Source: Hoplostethus atlanticus
Taxonomy: Eukaryota > Chordata > Actinopteri > Trachichthyiformes > Trachichthyidae
Assembly (NCBI GenBank): GCA_034670405.1
Contig: JAXDDX010000005.1
Coordinates: 6,890,001 to 6,954,000 of the forward strand
Direction of reading: 5' to 3'
Length of the DNA: 64,000 nucleotides
Positions 34,630 through 46,693 of this stretch are shown here, one piece after another. A program made the translations under genes and the position numbers. Position 1 is the first letter of the stretch. Every line of letters starts with the position of its first letter. The notes under the pieces were generated by a model that had not been told where the DNA came from, did not search any database, and worked only from the letters and a program-made list of their open reading frames with translations.

Positions 34630-35882
34630 AGTGCTGAGAATGCGGACACAACTCTCGCTTTGGTTGTACAGAGATCGGATGGCTCGAATTAACGACCCCG
34701 ACACCCCATACTCCCGCAGCACCCCCCACAGGATATCTCGAGGGACACGATCGTAAGCCTTCTCCAAGTCCACAAAACACATGAAGACTGGATGAGCAAA
34801 CTCCCATGCCCCCTCCAAAATCCTTGCAAGGGTAAAGAGTTGGTCCACTGTTCCACGGCCAGGACGGAATCCGCATTCTCAGCACTAAGTCAAGCTCATT
34901 CCCGGTGCGTGTTGGCCTCCGCCAGGGCTGTCACCTATCCTGTTTGTGATTTTCATGGACAGGATTTCAAGGCGCAGCCAGGGTGTGGAGGGTGTCCAGT
35001 GCGGTGACCTCAGGATAGCATCTCTGCTTTTTGCAGATGATGTAGTCCTGATGGCTGCATCGAGCTGTGAACTCCAGCACGCGCTGGGGCGGTTTGCAGC
35101 TGAGTGTGAAGCGGCCGGGATGAGAGTCAGCACCTCCAAGTCTGAGGCCATGGTGCTCTGCAGGACAGCGGTGGATTGTCCCCTCCGGGTGGGGAGTGAG
35201 TCTTTGTCCCAAGTGAAGGAGTTCAAGTATCTCGGGGTCTTGTTCACGAGTGAGGGTAAAATGGAGCATGAGATTGACAGGCGGATCGGTGCAGCGAGTG
35301 CAGTTTTGCGGTCGTTGTACCGGACTGTCGTGGTGAAGAGGGAGCTGAGCCTGAAGGCGAAGCTCTCAATTTACCAGGCAATCTTTGTTCCAACCCTCAC
35401 CTATGGCCACGAGCTTTGGGTAGTGACCGAAAGGACAAGATCGCGAATACAAGCGGCCGAAATGAGTTTCCTTTGTAGGATATCTGGACTCACCCTTAGG
35501 GATAGGGTGAGGAGCTCGGATGTCCGGGGGGGACTCGGAGTAGAGCCGCTGCTCCTTCGCGTGGAGAGGAGCCAGTTGAGGTGGTTCGGGCATCTGGCTA
35601 GGATGCCTCCAGGACACCTCCCTGTGGAGGTATTCAGGGCACGTCCAGTGGGGAGGAGGCCTCGGGGCAGACCCAGGACCCGGTGGAGGGATTATATATC
35701 CTGCCTGGCCTGGGAACGCCTTGGGATCCCCCAGCATGAGCTGGTGACTGTGGCTGGGGAAAGGGATGTCTGGGATACTCTGCTGAGCCTGCTGCCACCG
35801 CGACCCGGATCCGGATAAGCGGTCGAAAATGGATGGATGGATGGATGGATGGATATAAACTGATGCAAGTATAAATTGATAA
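34630..35882 (+). mobile_element. Rex3-type LINE, 5'-truncated with 5' inversion
   Basis: The plus part (34871-35857) encodes the RT C-terminus: LLFADDVVLMAASSCELQHA, VKEFKYLGVLFTSEGK, RSQLRWFGHLARMPPGH and DTLLSLLPPRPGSG-stop, followed by a (GGAT)n tail, as in Rex3. The left part (34630-34870) is inverted and encodes upstream RT (FVDLEKAYDRVPRDILWGVL, REYGVSGSLIRAIRSLY). The inverted and direct parts overlap by 22 bases (34624-34645 versus 34871-34892). The 15-bp flank tatataaattgactt at 34615-34629 and 35883-35897 is the candidate target duplication. Confidence 0.85.
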
Positions 35883-36307
35883 TATATAAATTGACTTGAG
35901 CCCGAATAGTAGCACTCAACACAACATGGTATTAATCGCATCAGTATATGATTTATAGTATATATTTGTTGTATCTAGAGTCACATGTCAAGTCAGCTGT
36001 TATGACAAAAATTTGTTTTAGCTCTAGTCAAAGGATCAAAGTATCAACAGACAATGTTTAATCAACATTTTAAACAGGCACACCAATTGCGAACCCAAGG
36101 CTAACGTTATTTTACAATAACGATCTTACGAGTATTTATTGTTGGCCTGCTGTATCATCACAACGTGTTTGGTTGAATCGAATGAAACATAAAGCAATAT
36201 GTCTGCAAAGCAATGGAAATCCCTGTAGTATAGGCCTAAACCATACAAAACAAATGGATGGGGCGTGAGTTGTTTGTGTACCTCCCCCCTTATAATACTG
36301 TGAAGTG

Positions 36308-36453
36308 ATTCGCTGAATTAAAAACGGATTGACAACTGGTTCAGGCGGCGTATTGGTGAAATTCGTTTTTGATTGACAGAGGATTGTAAGCCTGTGATTG
36401 GCCAAATAAAACAAAATGATTGACAGTTACCACGCCCATTCCCCGCCCTCTCA
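36308..36453. repeat. ALDH2-proximal copy of the 145-bp direct repeat
   Basis: The second copy of the sequence at 34284-34437, located 430-575 bp upstream of the ALDH2 start codon. Inverted CCAAT boxes (gattggcc) suggest promoter function, which is inference. Confidence 0.75.
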
Positions 36454-36881
36454 AGTCTCCGATTTGCAGACACATACTTGGAGTGAACAGTGCCAGAAGT
36501 CCGACCATTTGAATTGAGTGCTGAAAGAGAGTGCTGTAGGTTTACTTGTAAATGTTGTGTGATTTCATTACATGTAACAATAGACTAACATTAAGTTTAA
36601 AGCATTCAATTTTTTTTGCAAGTATTCAAACTGGAATTACAAAGATTCAAAACTGAGCTTCAAACTTTCAAAACTATTTTCAAACTTTCAACTAAATTTC
36701 AACTTTTCAAAACCTTGCTTTAAGCTTTCGAGTTGTGGCATTGATTTCATTCCATATCACGCCTATGAGTGGCCTCATAGGCGGGACTAGTCATTCAGAG
36801 GCGGCTTCCAGGCAAAGCTTCAGGCAAAGCTTCAGCCTAGATGTTTCCCTTTCTCTGAATCTCAGTCCAGCTCGAAGCACC

Positions 36882-36998
36882 ATGCTGCGTACTTTGTTTT
36901 CTCGGACTCTTCCTGTGCTGTACCGATTCCCGGTGTGTCACTACTCTGCCGCCGCCATCCCGGTACCGAACGAACAGCCAGAGGTTCACTACAACAAG
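36882..36998 (+). CDS. aldh2: aldh2 exon 1
   Basis: Codons 1-39. The ATG at 36882 follows agcacc and is the only start that yields a typical presequence. The frame is open further upstream to 36735, but those residues do not resemble ALDH2. Donor aag|gtattg, phase 0. The presequence is Arg-rich and lacks acidic residues for the first 25 positions. The processing site is probably near residue 18, by analogy. Confidence 0.95.
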
Positions 36999-39900
36999 GT
37001 ATTGTTTGCCAAAATTACCACAAGTTGTTCATGGGGTTATTTGCTATCGTGCCAATAAACGGCCAACGAGTGTAAACAACTCTATTTACATCAGTGTATC
37101 GCAAAAACGTGGACAAAATGTACCCGTGGTTGCAGTTTTTACGGTGCTAACTTGAAGCATGCTGAATTGACCGTGCTAATGTTTGTCTATGTGGACTAAG
37201 GGTAACGTTACAAAGGTTGTCTATTCTTGAAAAGTGCGACATCAGGGCCAAGGTCCAACAGGGAGCCAGAGTAAGACAGACGCTCGTCATTCACACATTC
37301 GGTATACTACAACGAAAACGATTCTTCCCAAATCAACCTTGTTGTTAAGGGGAAGTGTTACTAATAATTCACAGGAAATAAAGGAAGAATAAATCCTTTA
37401 TTTCCTAAGACGGCGAGTTAAAGCTTTTAACTTCCTGCTACTGTCGTCAAGTGAGCCGAATTTAAAACATTTTCGCGCATCTAACTAGTGTAATTACGGT
37501 AAAGCAGCAAGGGCTGGATCAAATAGTGGCAGCGGCAGCTAGCAGTGGCACTTGTGGCAGCCCCAGCTGCCACTGACCTGCTACGCTAGCTGCCGCTGTT
37601 TGTGGCATCTGCCACTGACCTGCCACTGACCTGCCATGGTAGCTGCCGCTATATGGCACATATTCTTTTCATTTTGTTGTTGTTGTTTGTTATTATTATT
37701 ATTATTATTTTCTTTAGCTGCCGCTGTTTGTGGCAGCTGCCACTGACCTGCCACGCTAGCTGCCGCTGTTCATATGGCACATATTCTTTTTATTTTATTA
37801 TTGTTATTATTTTCTTTAGCTGCCGCTGTTTGTGGCAGCTGCCACTGACCTGCCACGCTAGCTGCCGCTGTTTATGTGGCACATATTCTTTTATTTTATT
37901 GTTGTTGTTGTTATTGATATTATTATTATTATAGTGAACCCGGGGGGTGTTCCACAAAGCGAGCTTACCACTTATCCAGGCTTATTTCGCTTAGTCTGGC
38001 TCATTTTCAGGTTTATTCGGTTCCACAAAGCAAGCTCAGCATAGTTCAAGCCAAGTTGCTGTGGCAATTTATGCTTCCAAACTAGCCTGCCTCGGGGCAG
38101 GCTAGATATCAGGCTAAACAACAGTTGAAGCTGAATCGGTACTCCCGTAACACTGATCCGACTGAAACGCAATGATTTTCAAACAAGGTTCCGCCATCCT
38201 AATGTTCAACACTATTACCCTAGACCCTACACTATCAGACATAAAATGTAACGTTAATAGAAAATAAAAAATATAAAATGATGTAGGCTGTATCGGGGAT
38301 ACAGTCACGGTTCAGAGCGTTGCTAGGCAACCCCATTTAACCATGAGTGTCCAGCGAGACCTCAAGTGCCGTATTGCTTTTAGAAAACGGTTAGAACTTA
38401 CAGAAATTATTTGATGACACAATATTATTTTATTTTCTAAATAATTTTTATTTAACAAATTCATCGAAATAATAAAGTACCTTGAATATATGTCAAGATG
38501 TTTCCACGGTTGCTAGGAGACGCATTCACTGTTTCTGTATGGGATTTACAGTCACTGTAGAACACGCTTTCAACCGATCAATTTCCAGGATGGAAACAAC
38601 CGATTTCATAAAAATATAATAGAAGTAAGAACCAGCCCGAACGGCTCAGTCAGTAGAGCATGAGACTCTCAGTCTTAAGGTTGTGAGTTCGATCCCCGTA
38701 TAGGGTCTAGTACAGTACGATGATTGTAATGTAGTAAGATGAAACCTTATGTACAGCCTTTACTACATCATTTATGGCGATAGATAGTACATTTACAGTC
38801 TTGAGGTTTCATATATGGCATGGTTTCATTTATAATATTTTTAGCACAGCTTTTCAGTTCTTTAATATTGTTGGAACACATGATATTTAATAAGGTCTAT
38901 ACAATTTGTTCGTTTTTAATTCAACAATTACTGACGCATTCAATCTAGCAGCAATTCGTTGCCAATCTTTCTCTCTCCCTTTATTTATGGCAATCGTATT
39001 TCCCTTTTCATTGTAATATGGCTGAATTCTCCATAGACCTCCACTAAAAGTTGCTGTTCAGTGGCCGTGAACATTGCGGCTCTGTCTTTACCGTCATTTT
39101 TCGCCATGATGAACCCGGCGTTAGACTCGAGTAGGTCAGAGTAAATAAGGAGTTCAAAAACATATGAGAATGGGTGCTCAATTAAAATAAGAGTAATTGG
39201 TCATGGAAAGAGTTATTAGTTTGGCATGTCAAAAATGAATGCATCTCAGCAATTAGGGGAGTAACATTAAGTCATTTTTTTTAAATGTTAGAATGCTGTT
39301 TAACTGTTATTCATTAGAAAATGCCAATGAAATCCTGTCACAAGGAAACCACTTGGGCCCAGGTCTACTTCATGATAGTAAATAAAACTGGAAATTGTTT
39401 TATATGCATTTGGAAAGTAAGATTGCAGTCACTGATGACAACCAATTTCTTTACCTGCAGTTAACTGGGAGCACAGTCTGTCTTTGCTTCTGTTTCATCC
39501 TAACTGTAAATACTCCTCATAACAGCTGCAAGGCCTAAAGCCTCTCACGCCCTGCCAGATAATGTACCTGTAGATGGTTTTGCAGGTTGTGGCCCTAGAC
39601 CTGCTTGTGTTCTGCTGATCACGGTCTGAAAATAAAAGAACAATATTGTGAAGATTGAAAAACTAAATGGCATAGCATAGATCCCCTAATGTGATCATGC
39701 TTTAAACTCTGAGAAGTAATAGCATTTCAATGACAATGATGTAAGTTGTTCGTTTTTAATTCAACAATTACTTACGCAATAAAGGGGGGGTATTCATTTT
39801 GGGTACTCATTTTGGGCTATTTAAACTGTTCCTGGGGGTCTTTACAAGACGTTTGTGAAGTCTATATCAAAATAAATCCTAAAACCAGCTTCTGTGGTGT

Positions 39901-42900
39901 GTGTTTCAGTCTCTCATTTTCTCCATTGTAAAGAACAGGCTGTTTTGAGGGCGGGGAGGTTGTATGTAATGAGCACTGCTCTGATTGGAGCAGTGCTCAT
40001 TACATACAACCTACACGGAGAGCAGAGCGCTCATGCTGCTCAAGGTAAACAAATAAGCTTGATGCAGAAATCTACCATAACCATGGCGGCCGCTCCTGAA
40101 CCAACACTGAGACCGTACATGTTTGAGCTGGAGTCTGACCCAGAATGGGAAGAGGCAGCTGAGGCGGTTCCACTTAATTTCTCAATGATAACAATTCTGT
40201 GTAATATTGTACTTTTGTGCCTTGGGTTTGTGTATGTGGGTGTGTGAGCGACACTCTCTGCTGTAGCCGGTCTGTTTATGGCTCATGTCCATAAGCTTAT
40301 TGAATACAACTTGCAGACAAGCTAGGATTGACAATTTTGTTGAGCTAGTTAGCCAATATATTATTGGATGCAATCTATTTGCATCCAAACAGCGCAGCGC
40401 AAACAACCAAACGCGATTGTACTAATGGTGGCTAAAGTTTACCGAGCCTGACACGTTCGACAGACTTATAAAACAGACACTGGTCCCAACAAATAACTTA
40501 AAGATGAGTCCTGACTCCAACCAATAACTTTACTTTTACTTTACTTTACTTTTAATGACTCCAGCTTTAGTTTTCTCTCTTCTTCCACACCCAACAAGCC
40601 CGTGGCTAGCCCCGCTAGCTCGTTAGCTAACCAGTGGTGAATATACTAACCAGACTAATTTGGTAAATTAAATCAAAACATGGTGACACTTACAGATTCC
40701 AATTTTGCAGATGGGTCACGTACCTTATGAATTGCTCCATCTTTAAGCTTCAATTTAGATGCTAATCCTGCCGTTGCTCAAGCAGTCTGAGGACTGATCA
40801 TCACACACAGAAAAAACTGTAGCCGTTGCCGTTAAAAATAAAATTAATCCACTCTGTCCTGGCATTTTCACGTGTTGGGAGACTGTGCAGGGATCTATGT
40901 TGCTGCCTGCATCCTACAAAATAATAACTGGAGTTGATATATCTCCTGATATGTTGTTTTAGCTTCAGTCGTCGCAAAGTAATGGTGCATTCCAGTGTAC
41001 TCGGAAAAAACGGCGTCCGAATGTGATATGCGCCGATTCTCTTCACTAATGGCGCTGTAGTAGTTGATGTTGAGTTTAGATGCTTGTAACATTCTGAGAC
41101 TTACCATACAAACATGAGTTTGCTGCGGGCGATTATGTTTTCCCGAGCAGATGCACTGGAACACATTTAGATTGGAAGTTAGGAATACCGACTGGAATGC
41201 ACCATAAGCAACGGCTTGCGGCACTGCATTTTGCGACGACGTAAATGGGATTGGTTGTTCAACTGGGCGTGGGCATGCTCTGAGAGGGGCTGGATTTGCA
41301 CCTTATGACGTCCAAAGGAACCATTTTCTGAAACGGGCTGTTTTTCTCCTATCTTTGGCACCGTTTTGGGAAAAAGGAAAATACAGAAAAACGGGTTGAC
41401 TTCCAGATTTCAAATTTTCTCAGCTGCTTAGGGAAGTAATTTCCTGTGGAACATGTATAAGCGCCAGGAATAAACTGTTTTCCATAATATGGGTCCTTTA
41501 AATTGCCACGACACCAGCCACACACAGAGCTCCTCCGCTACACAGAGCCTATATGTAGTTCACTGCTGCTGTGCCGCGCCGCGCCACACAACACAATCTT
41601 GCCATCGTCACAGCCACTCTGTCCACAGGATTACAGCTCGGACTCTCACTGCTTCTACACCGGTTAGGTTTTCTTCCATCGGCTCGCTCCTACCTCGGTT
41701 TGTAAAATATCTAAAGTCAGCCGAGTTACTTGGAGAACTTGGCTCGTACCAGACGCGGTGCTTTTGACAAGAATACAGTCGGAAGGCTGAATGTATATTT
41801 CAATGTTGGATTGCCAACATAAATCACCCAGGTTCACAATGTCAGTTCAAATACCCCCCCCCCCCCCCCCTCGAAAAAAATAAAAACGTTAGGTAGTAAC
41901 AAAGCCCTGTGATCACACAAAAACATCACACTGTTTAAATTTAATATTTAAACTGCATGTGTTGTGTTCATCGATTCACTGAAGTTTATTCATTCAATTT
42001 TATAAAAAACTTGTTCTGTAAATAGTTCTCTTACTCTTGTGATCAAAAACATTGATCTGAAAATCAATTCTGAGACTGTTCTGTAAATAGTTTTCTAATA
42101 AACAATAAATATAGCAACTTTTGATCATCCCATATCCATGTCAGGCTTAAAATACCAACTTTCGGTTAGGCCCTGCCCGTGTCCGGTTTAAGCCCCGCCC
42201 ATTCCGAGTACGGATATGGATACAGATAATTTAGTTGATTGAACAGATACAGATAATGGTGTACTCGCTCATTCCTAAAAAATAGCCATAAATAGTTCAT
42301 CTGTGTGTGTTTCCTTAAACTATTTTAAAATCACAAAGATAAGATATGCACTCCTTCATTAGAAAAAATATCCCAGCTTTAATAGTTCAGCATATTTACA
42401 GTACAGACCTTGTCAGAGAACTGAGGGCAGTGTAAAAAAAAAAAAAAAAAGCGTATAAAATAAATCGTTCATTAATCGTAATTAGGTAAAAGTTTGAAAT
42501 AATCATGATATTGATTTGAAGTCATATCGCCTAGTCCTAACCTGAGGAGCATCATTTTAATGCTACAGCGTACCTAAACATTGTTGCTGAGCAACAATGG
42601 TCACTGGCTTACAGGAGGGTAATGCTCCTTTGAATCAAGATGGTTCCAGGACCATGACAGTTAACTTAAGTTTACTTAAATTTCATATCAATCAATCATA
42701 TCAATGCTTCAAGTCCCCAGATCTCCACCCATTAGAATACCTTTGGGATGAGGTCCAATAGGATGTTACGAGCATGAATGTGCCACCACAAAATCTGCAG
42801 GAAGTAAGTGATGCTATGGAGTCAGCATGAACCAAGGTCCTTGTGGAAGGTTTCCAGAACCATGTTTAGTTCAGGTCTCAAATAATTTGGGCTGTTCTGG

Positions 42901-45900
42901 AGGCCAAAGAGGGTCCTACCTGGTACTAGCTAGGTGTATCTAATAAAAAGTGAATGTATACTATAAACATTGGGAAAAACTGATTTTTTTTTTATTTTAA
43001 AAATGTAATTGGTCTCATCTGCAATCATTTTGTGGTAGTTTTCTTCTCTCCCCCCTCAGTTGATATTCGGTTTATTTCAACTAGAAACAAAATGGTGTGA
43101 TGTGTTGGTGTAAATGCAGCCCTTGTCTTCCTGTTTTTTCAGCTGTTCATCAACAACCAATGGCAGGATGCAGTGAGTGGTAAAACCTTCCCAACTATCA
43201 ACCCAGCAACTGGTGAGGTCATCTGTAAAGTTGCTGAGGCTGACGAGGTATACACACTCTCCGACATATACAGACTGATTTCCAGTTTTAGTCCTGTTTG
43301 CAGTGTTATAATAATATAAATAAAAATAAAGGATTAGTTAAAGGAAAAGTCCACCCGAAAACACTGTTAAAAAACAGTTATTGGTCATGTACCTTGCATT
43401 TATGGGTCGATTTTGTTGTTTGGTGGTGTATTTTTCATAATAGGAGAAACATTTTCAACAATCTAAAACCTCAATGATAAACGGCAATTTAAGTGTAAGG
43501 GCTTCACCAGGGACTCACCATTTTGCACCAACGTTGAACAATCATACAGGGATAAATATGTTGTACAAGAGGAAGAGATACTAATTTCTCCACTGACCGT
43601 AGCCTCAGTAGTCCATAATGCAATGCAACTGCAATGCGTTTTCTCAACTAGAAACTCTCGCTCTCTTGCTGTTGTTCTTGCTGTAGAGGGGAAGTGCATA
43701 CAACAAAAAGGTAAATTGCAACACTTCATCACAAAATGACTCCTGGAATGCATAGAACAACACAGATTGATGATATATAGCAGTGTAAGAGTATCCAAGG
43801 GTGGAATTTTCCTTTAACAGAAAACTCAAGATCACTACCACAATACCTTGGCTTTTCAAGGCTCACTGAGTTAATCATGTTATGGTCCTATACTTGCAGG
43901 CAGATGTGGACAAGGCAGTCAAAGCAGCACGCAAGGCCTTTAGGCTGGGATCACCATGGCGACGGATGGATGCCTCTCACCGTGGCCTGCTGCTCAGTCG
44001 ATTGGCCGACGCTATTGAGAGGGATGCCGCCTACCTTGCTGTGAGCCAATTACAACCTCTTTTCCATTACAGATAGCCAATTACTTGTTTCCACTATAGG
44101 GCATAATAGGGTTAGCCTGTTTCCACTACAAGGCCAACAATATGTTTTGTTGTTGTTGTTTTCTTGTTCAAGGTCTACCATCCTACCCTCTACTACCCCC
44201 AACACACACACTTCCTGTGTTTTCTGTGTTGTCTGTGTATTATGGCACTTACACATTGGTTTTCAAAGTTACCAATCCCTATCATTCATGTTTCACTGCT
44301 AAATAGACATTTTTGGTGACATACAGGGAGGTCAGATGCAAGGATTCTGTTCACACTCAATCCAGCCCATTGCATACTGGGTTATGCTCCAGCACCCCTG
44401 TGACCCTGAATAGCAATAGGCAGGTATGGAAAATGAATTGATTTATTTCAACTACCTAATCTAATCACTGGTTTTAGGGGTGAATTCAGTCATAGCAGTC
44501 CATAGCCTAAACTGACAATGTCACATGGTAATGAATATCTTAAACTGACGAGTAGCAAAGTTTTCTAAGTTTAAATCTTAATAATGACTGTTAAAGGGGG
44601 AAAAAGTCAGCTTTTTACTGCCCCATAGCACAAAATGACCATAATATTTGTGATGTTCATGGGGTTGTTGTTACCAATGACTCAACAAACTTGGGGAGAT
44701 TTCACTGACCAGAAAGTTTGTGGACTGCACCCACATACTGACATTTTCTATGGCACTATAGAGTGCTGCAGGAATGAGTCCTAAACCAGGAAGTGAGTTA
44801 GCATTTTTGCACTTCCGGTTCCCTCCTCTCGAAGGTGAAGATTATCTTGCTGAACAAAATGTGTAAGTATCATAAACTTTTGTTTGCCACAGAGCTTATT
44901 TTCTGCAATAATCCAAAATCCAATGGAAAAAAATCCCATTTTTGTCGAGGGAACCGGGGCGATGCTAACCTCCGGGTTGGCCTACAAAAATACGTTATCC
45001 CTGCAGCACTGCTACTGTTTTCAAGCCAAAAATGTAGTGCATAAGCAGTATTATTATTTTATTATTTATTCACTAGACATTTCTGTTGGATCTCTGCTCT
45101 AATTAGTTACCTTTCTCCTCTTTTGTGAAAATGTGACTATTGTTTGTCAATTACAAGCCACCGTAGGGACATGGAGAGAGGGTTTGGGGCTGTGCCATAG
45201 TCTGGTGTAGGATGAGATACGTTCTATCAGTGTTGTTGCAATTTCTCCTGGTTGCCAATAGAGGATGATGGAGCTAGTATTGTGTTCATGTCTTTGCTGA
45301 TTAGCCAATGCTGAGAGTTCGCTCTCATAGAGTTGTTAGTGTTGTAGTGGGAAAGTTATTTTGAAGAGCCTACCTGCCTTGTCATTTGAGAGATGTTGAT
45401 ACATCTCTCAATTGAGCGATTGACCATTTGTGGTCTTTCTGTTAATTTGAACATGTCTGCCCATTCTTCTCTGACCTCTCTCATTTAAGGTGGTTTTGGC
45501 CACAGAACTGCCGCTCACTAGATGTTTTTGTTTATCGCACCATTCACAATTTTTCATACCAATAAATTACAAACGTTCAGTCTTTCCCCTCAGGGTTTTA
45601 TTCTCGGCAGGGTGGAAAAGACTAAAACAACATTTAGATGATCATGGGACATTCTCATGGGACAAAACTCTCATGAAAGCCATACTAACGATGCAACCCT
45701 GGAGCTGTTGAGTAAAATCACCTCTATATCAGCCTGAATTATTGGCATAACCCTTGTGCTTGTCAGTCATCCATAGCGGCTACCTGCATCGTTTTGCGAA
45801 TGTGAAGTTGATATTGTGTTGTTGCCATAGGAACTGGAGACCCTTGACAATGGGAAGCCATATGCCGTTGCCTACAGCGTGGATCTCCCCACTGTGGTTA

Positions 45901-45910
45901 AATGTTTCAG

Positions 45911-45990
<80 letters not shown>

Positions 45991-46631
45991 GAGTGGGGCA
46001 GCAGTCTGGCTGGTTTTATAGGTGTGACAAGTGTGAAAGGGAGAGAGAAAACCGATGACATGGTGGAACTTGCCAACATTCCCCCATCATCCAATGTCCA
46101 AGTAAAATCCAACTCAAGACCAAGGTTAAAGCTTAGTAACTCATGCCAGAATATGAAATAATTATGGGTAGAATTGTTGTAATTGAGGCACATTTTAAAG
46201 AAATGTTTTTTTCATTTAAAAAAAAGTATAACTGCAGACACCATGACGCTTTATCTGTTATCGGAAATTCACCACCACAAATATCGAAATTGGTATCTGA
46301 GACAAACATTGGTTGGGCTCTAATGCTAATGTACAAACTAATGGCCATACAACCACGATGGACTAAGCCTTTGCCCTTTTTATTAGATAAATGTTTCTAT
46401 TAGTATTGATTGCATTGCTATTCTGTCACTTTATCCAGTATTTTCCATAACACTGGAAACGCTGGCTTTGTCAACAAAAAACATCTCCACCTCAAGCGAC
46501 CATTAATCACTTTTCATGATGATTGAATTTTATTTATTTATTTTGTGGTTTTCATTTAGTTTTTTCTAATCAAATACATCATAATTAGCAAATAAAATAC
46601 ATACAGCTACTGTTATCAACTGTTGTCAACT

Positions 46632-46693
<62 letters not shown>

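Noticed and set aside
36735..36881. Upstream in-frame ATG of aldh2
   Set aside because: The 49 extra residues have no ALDH2 counterpart and would bury the mitochondrial presequence.
37602..37934. A 110-codon frame in intron 1
   Set aside because: It is produced by the minisatellite units and T-rich spacers.
45780..46193. Poly-Cys-Val or Thr-His frames through CA/TG repeats (also at 2695, 46623, 50633, 53642, 54121)
   Set aside because: These are translations of dinucleotide repeats and cross splice sites of aldh2.
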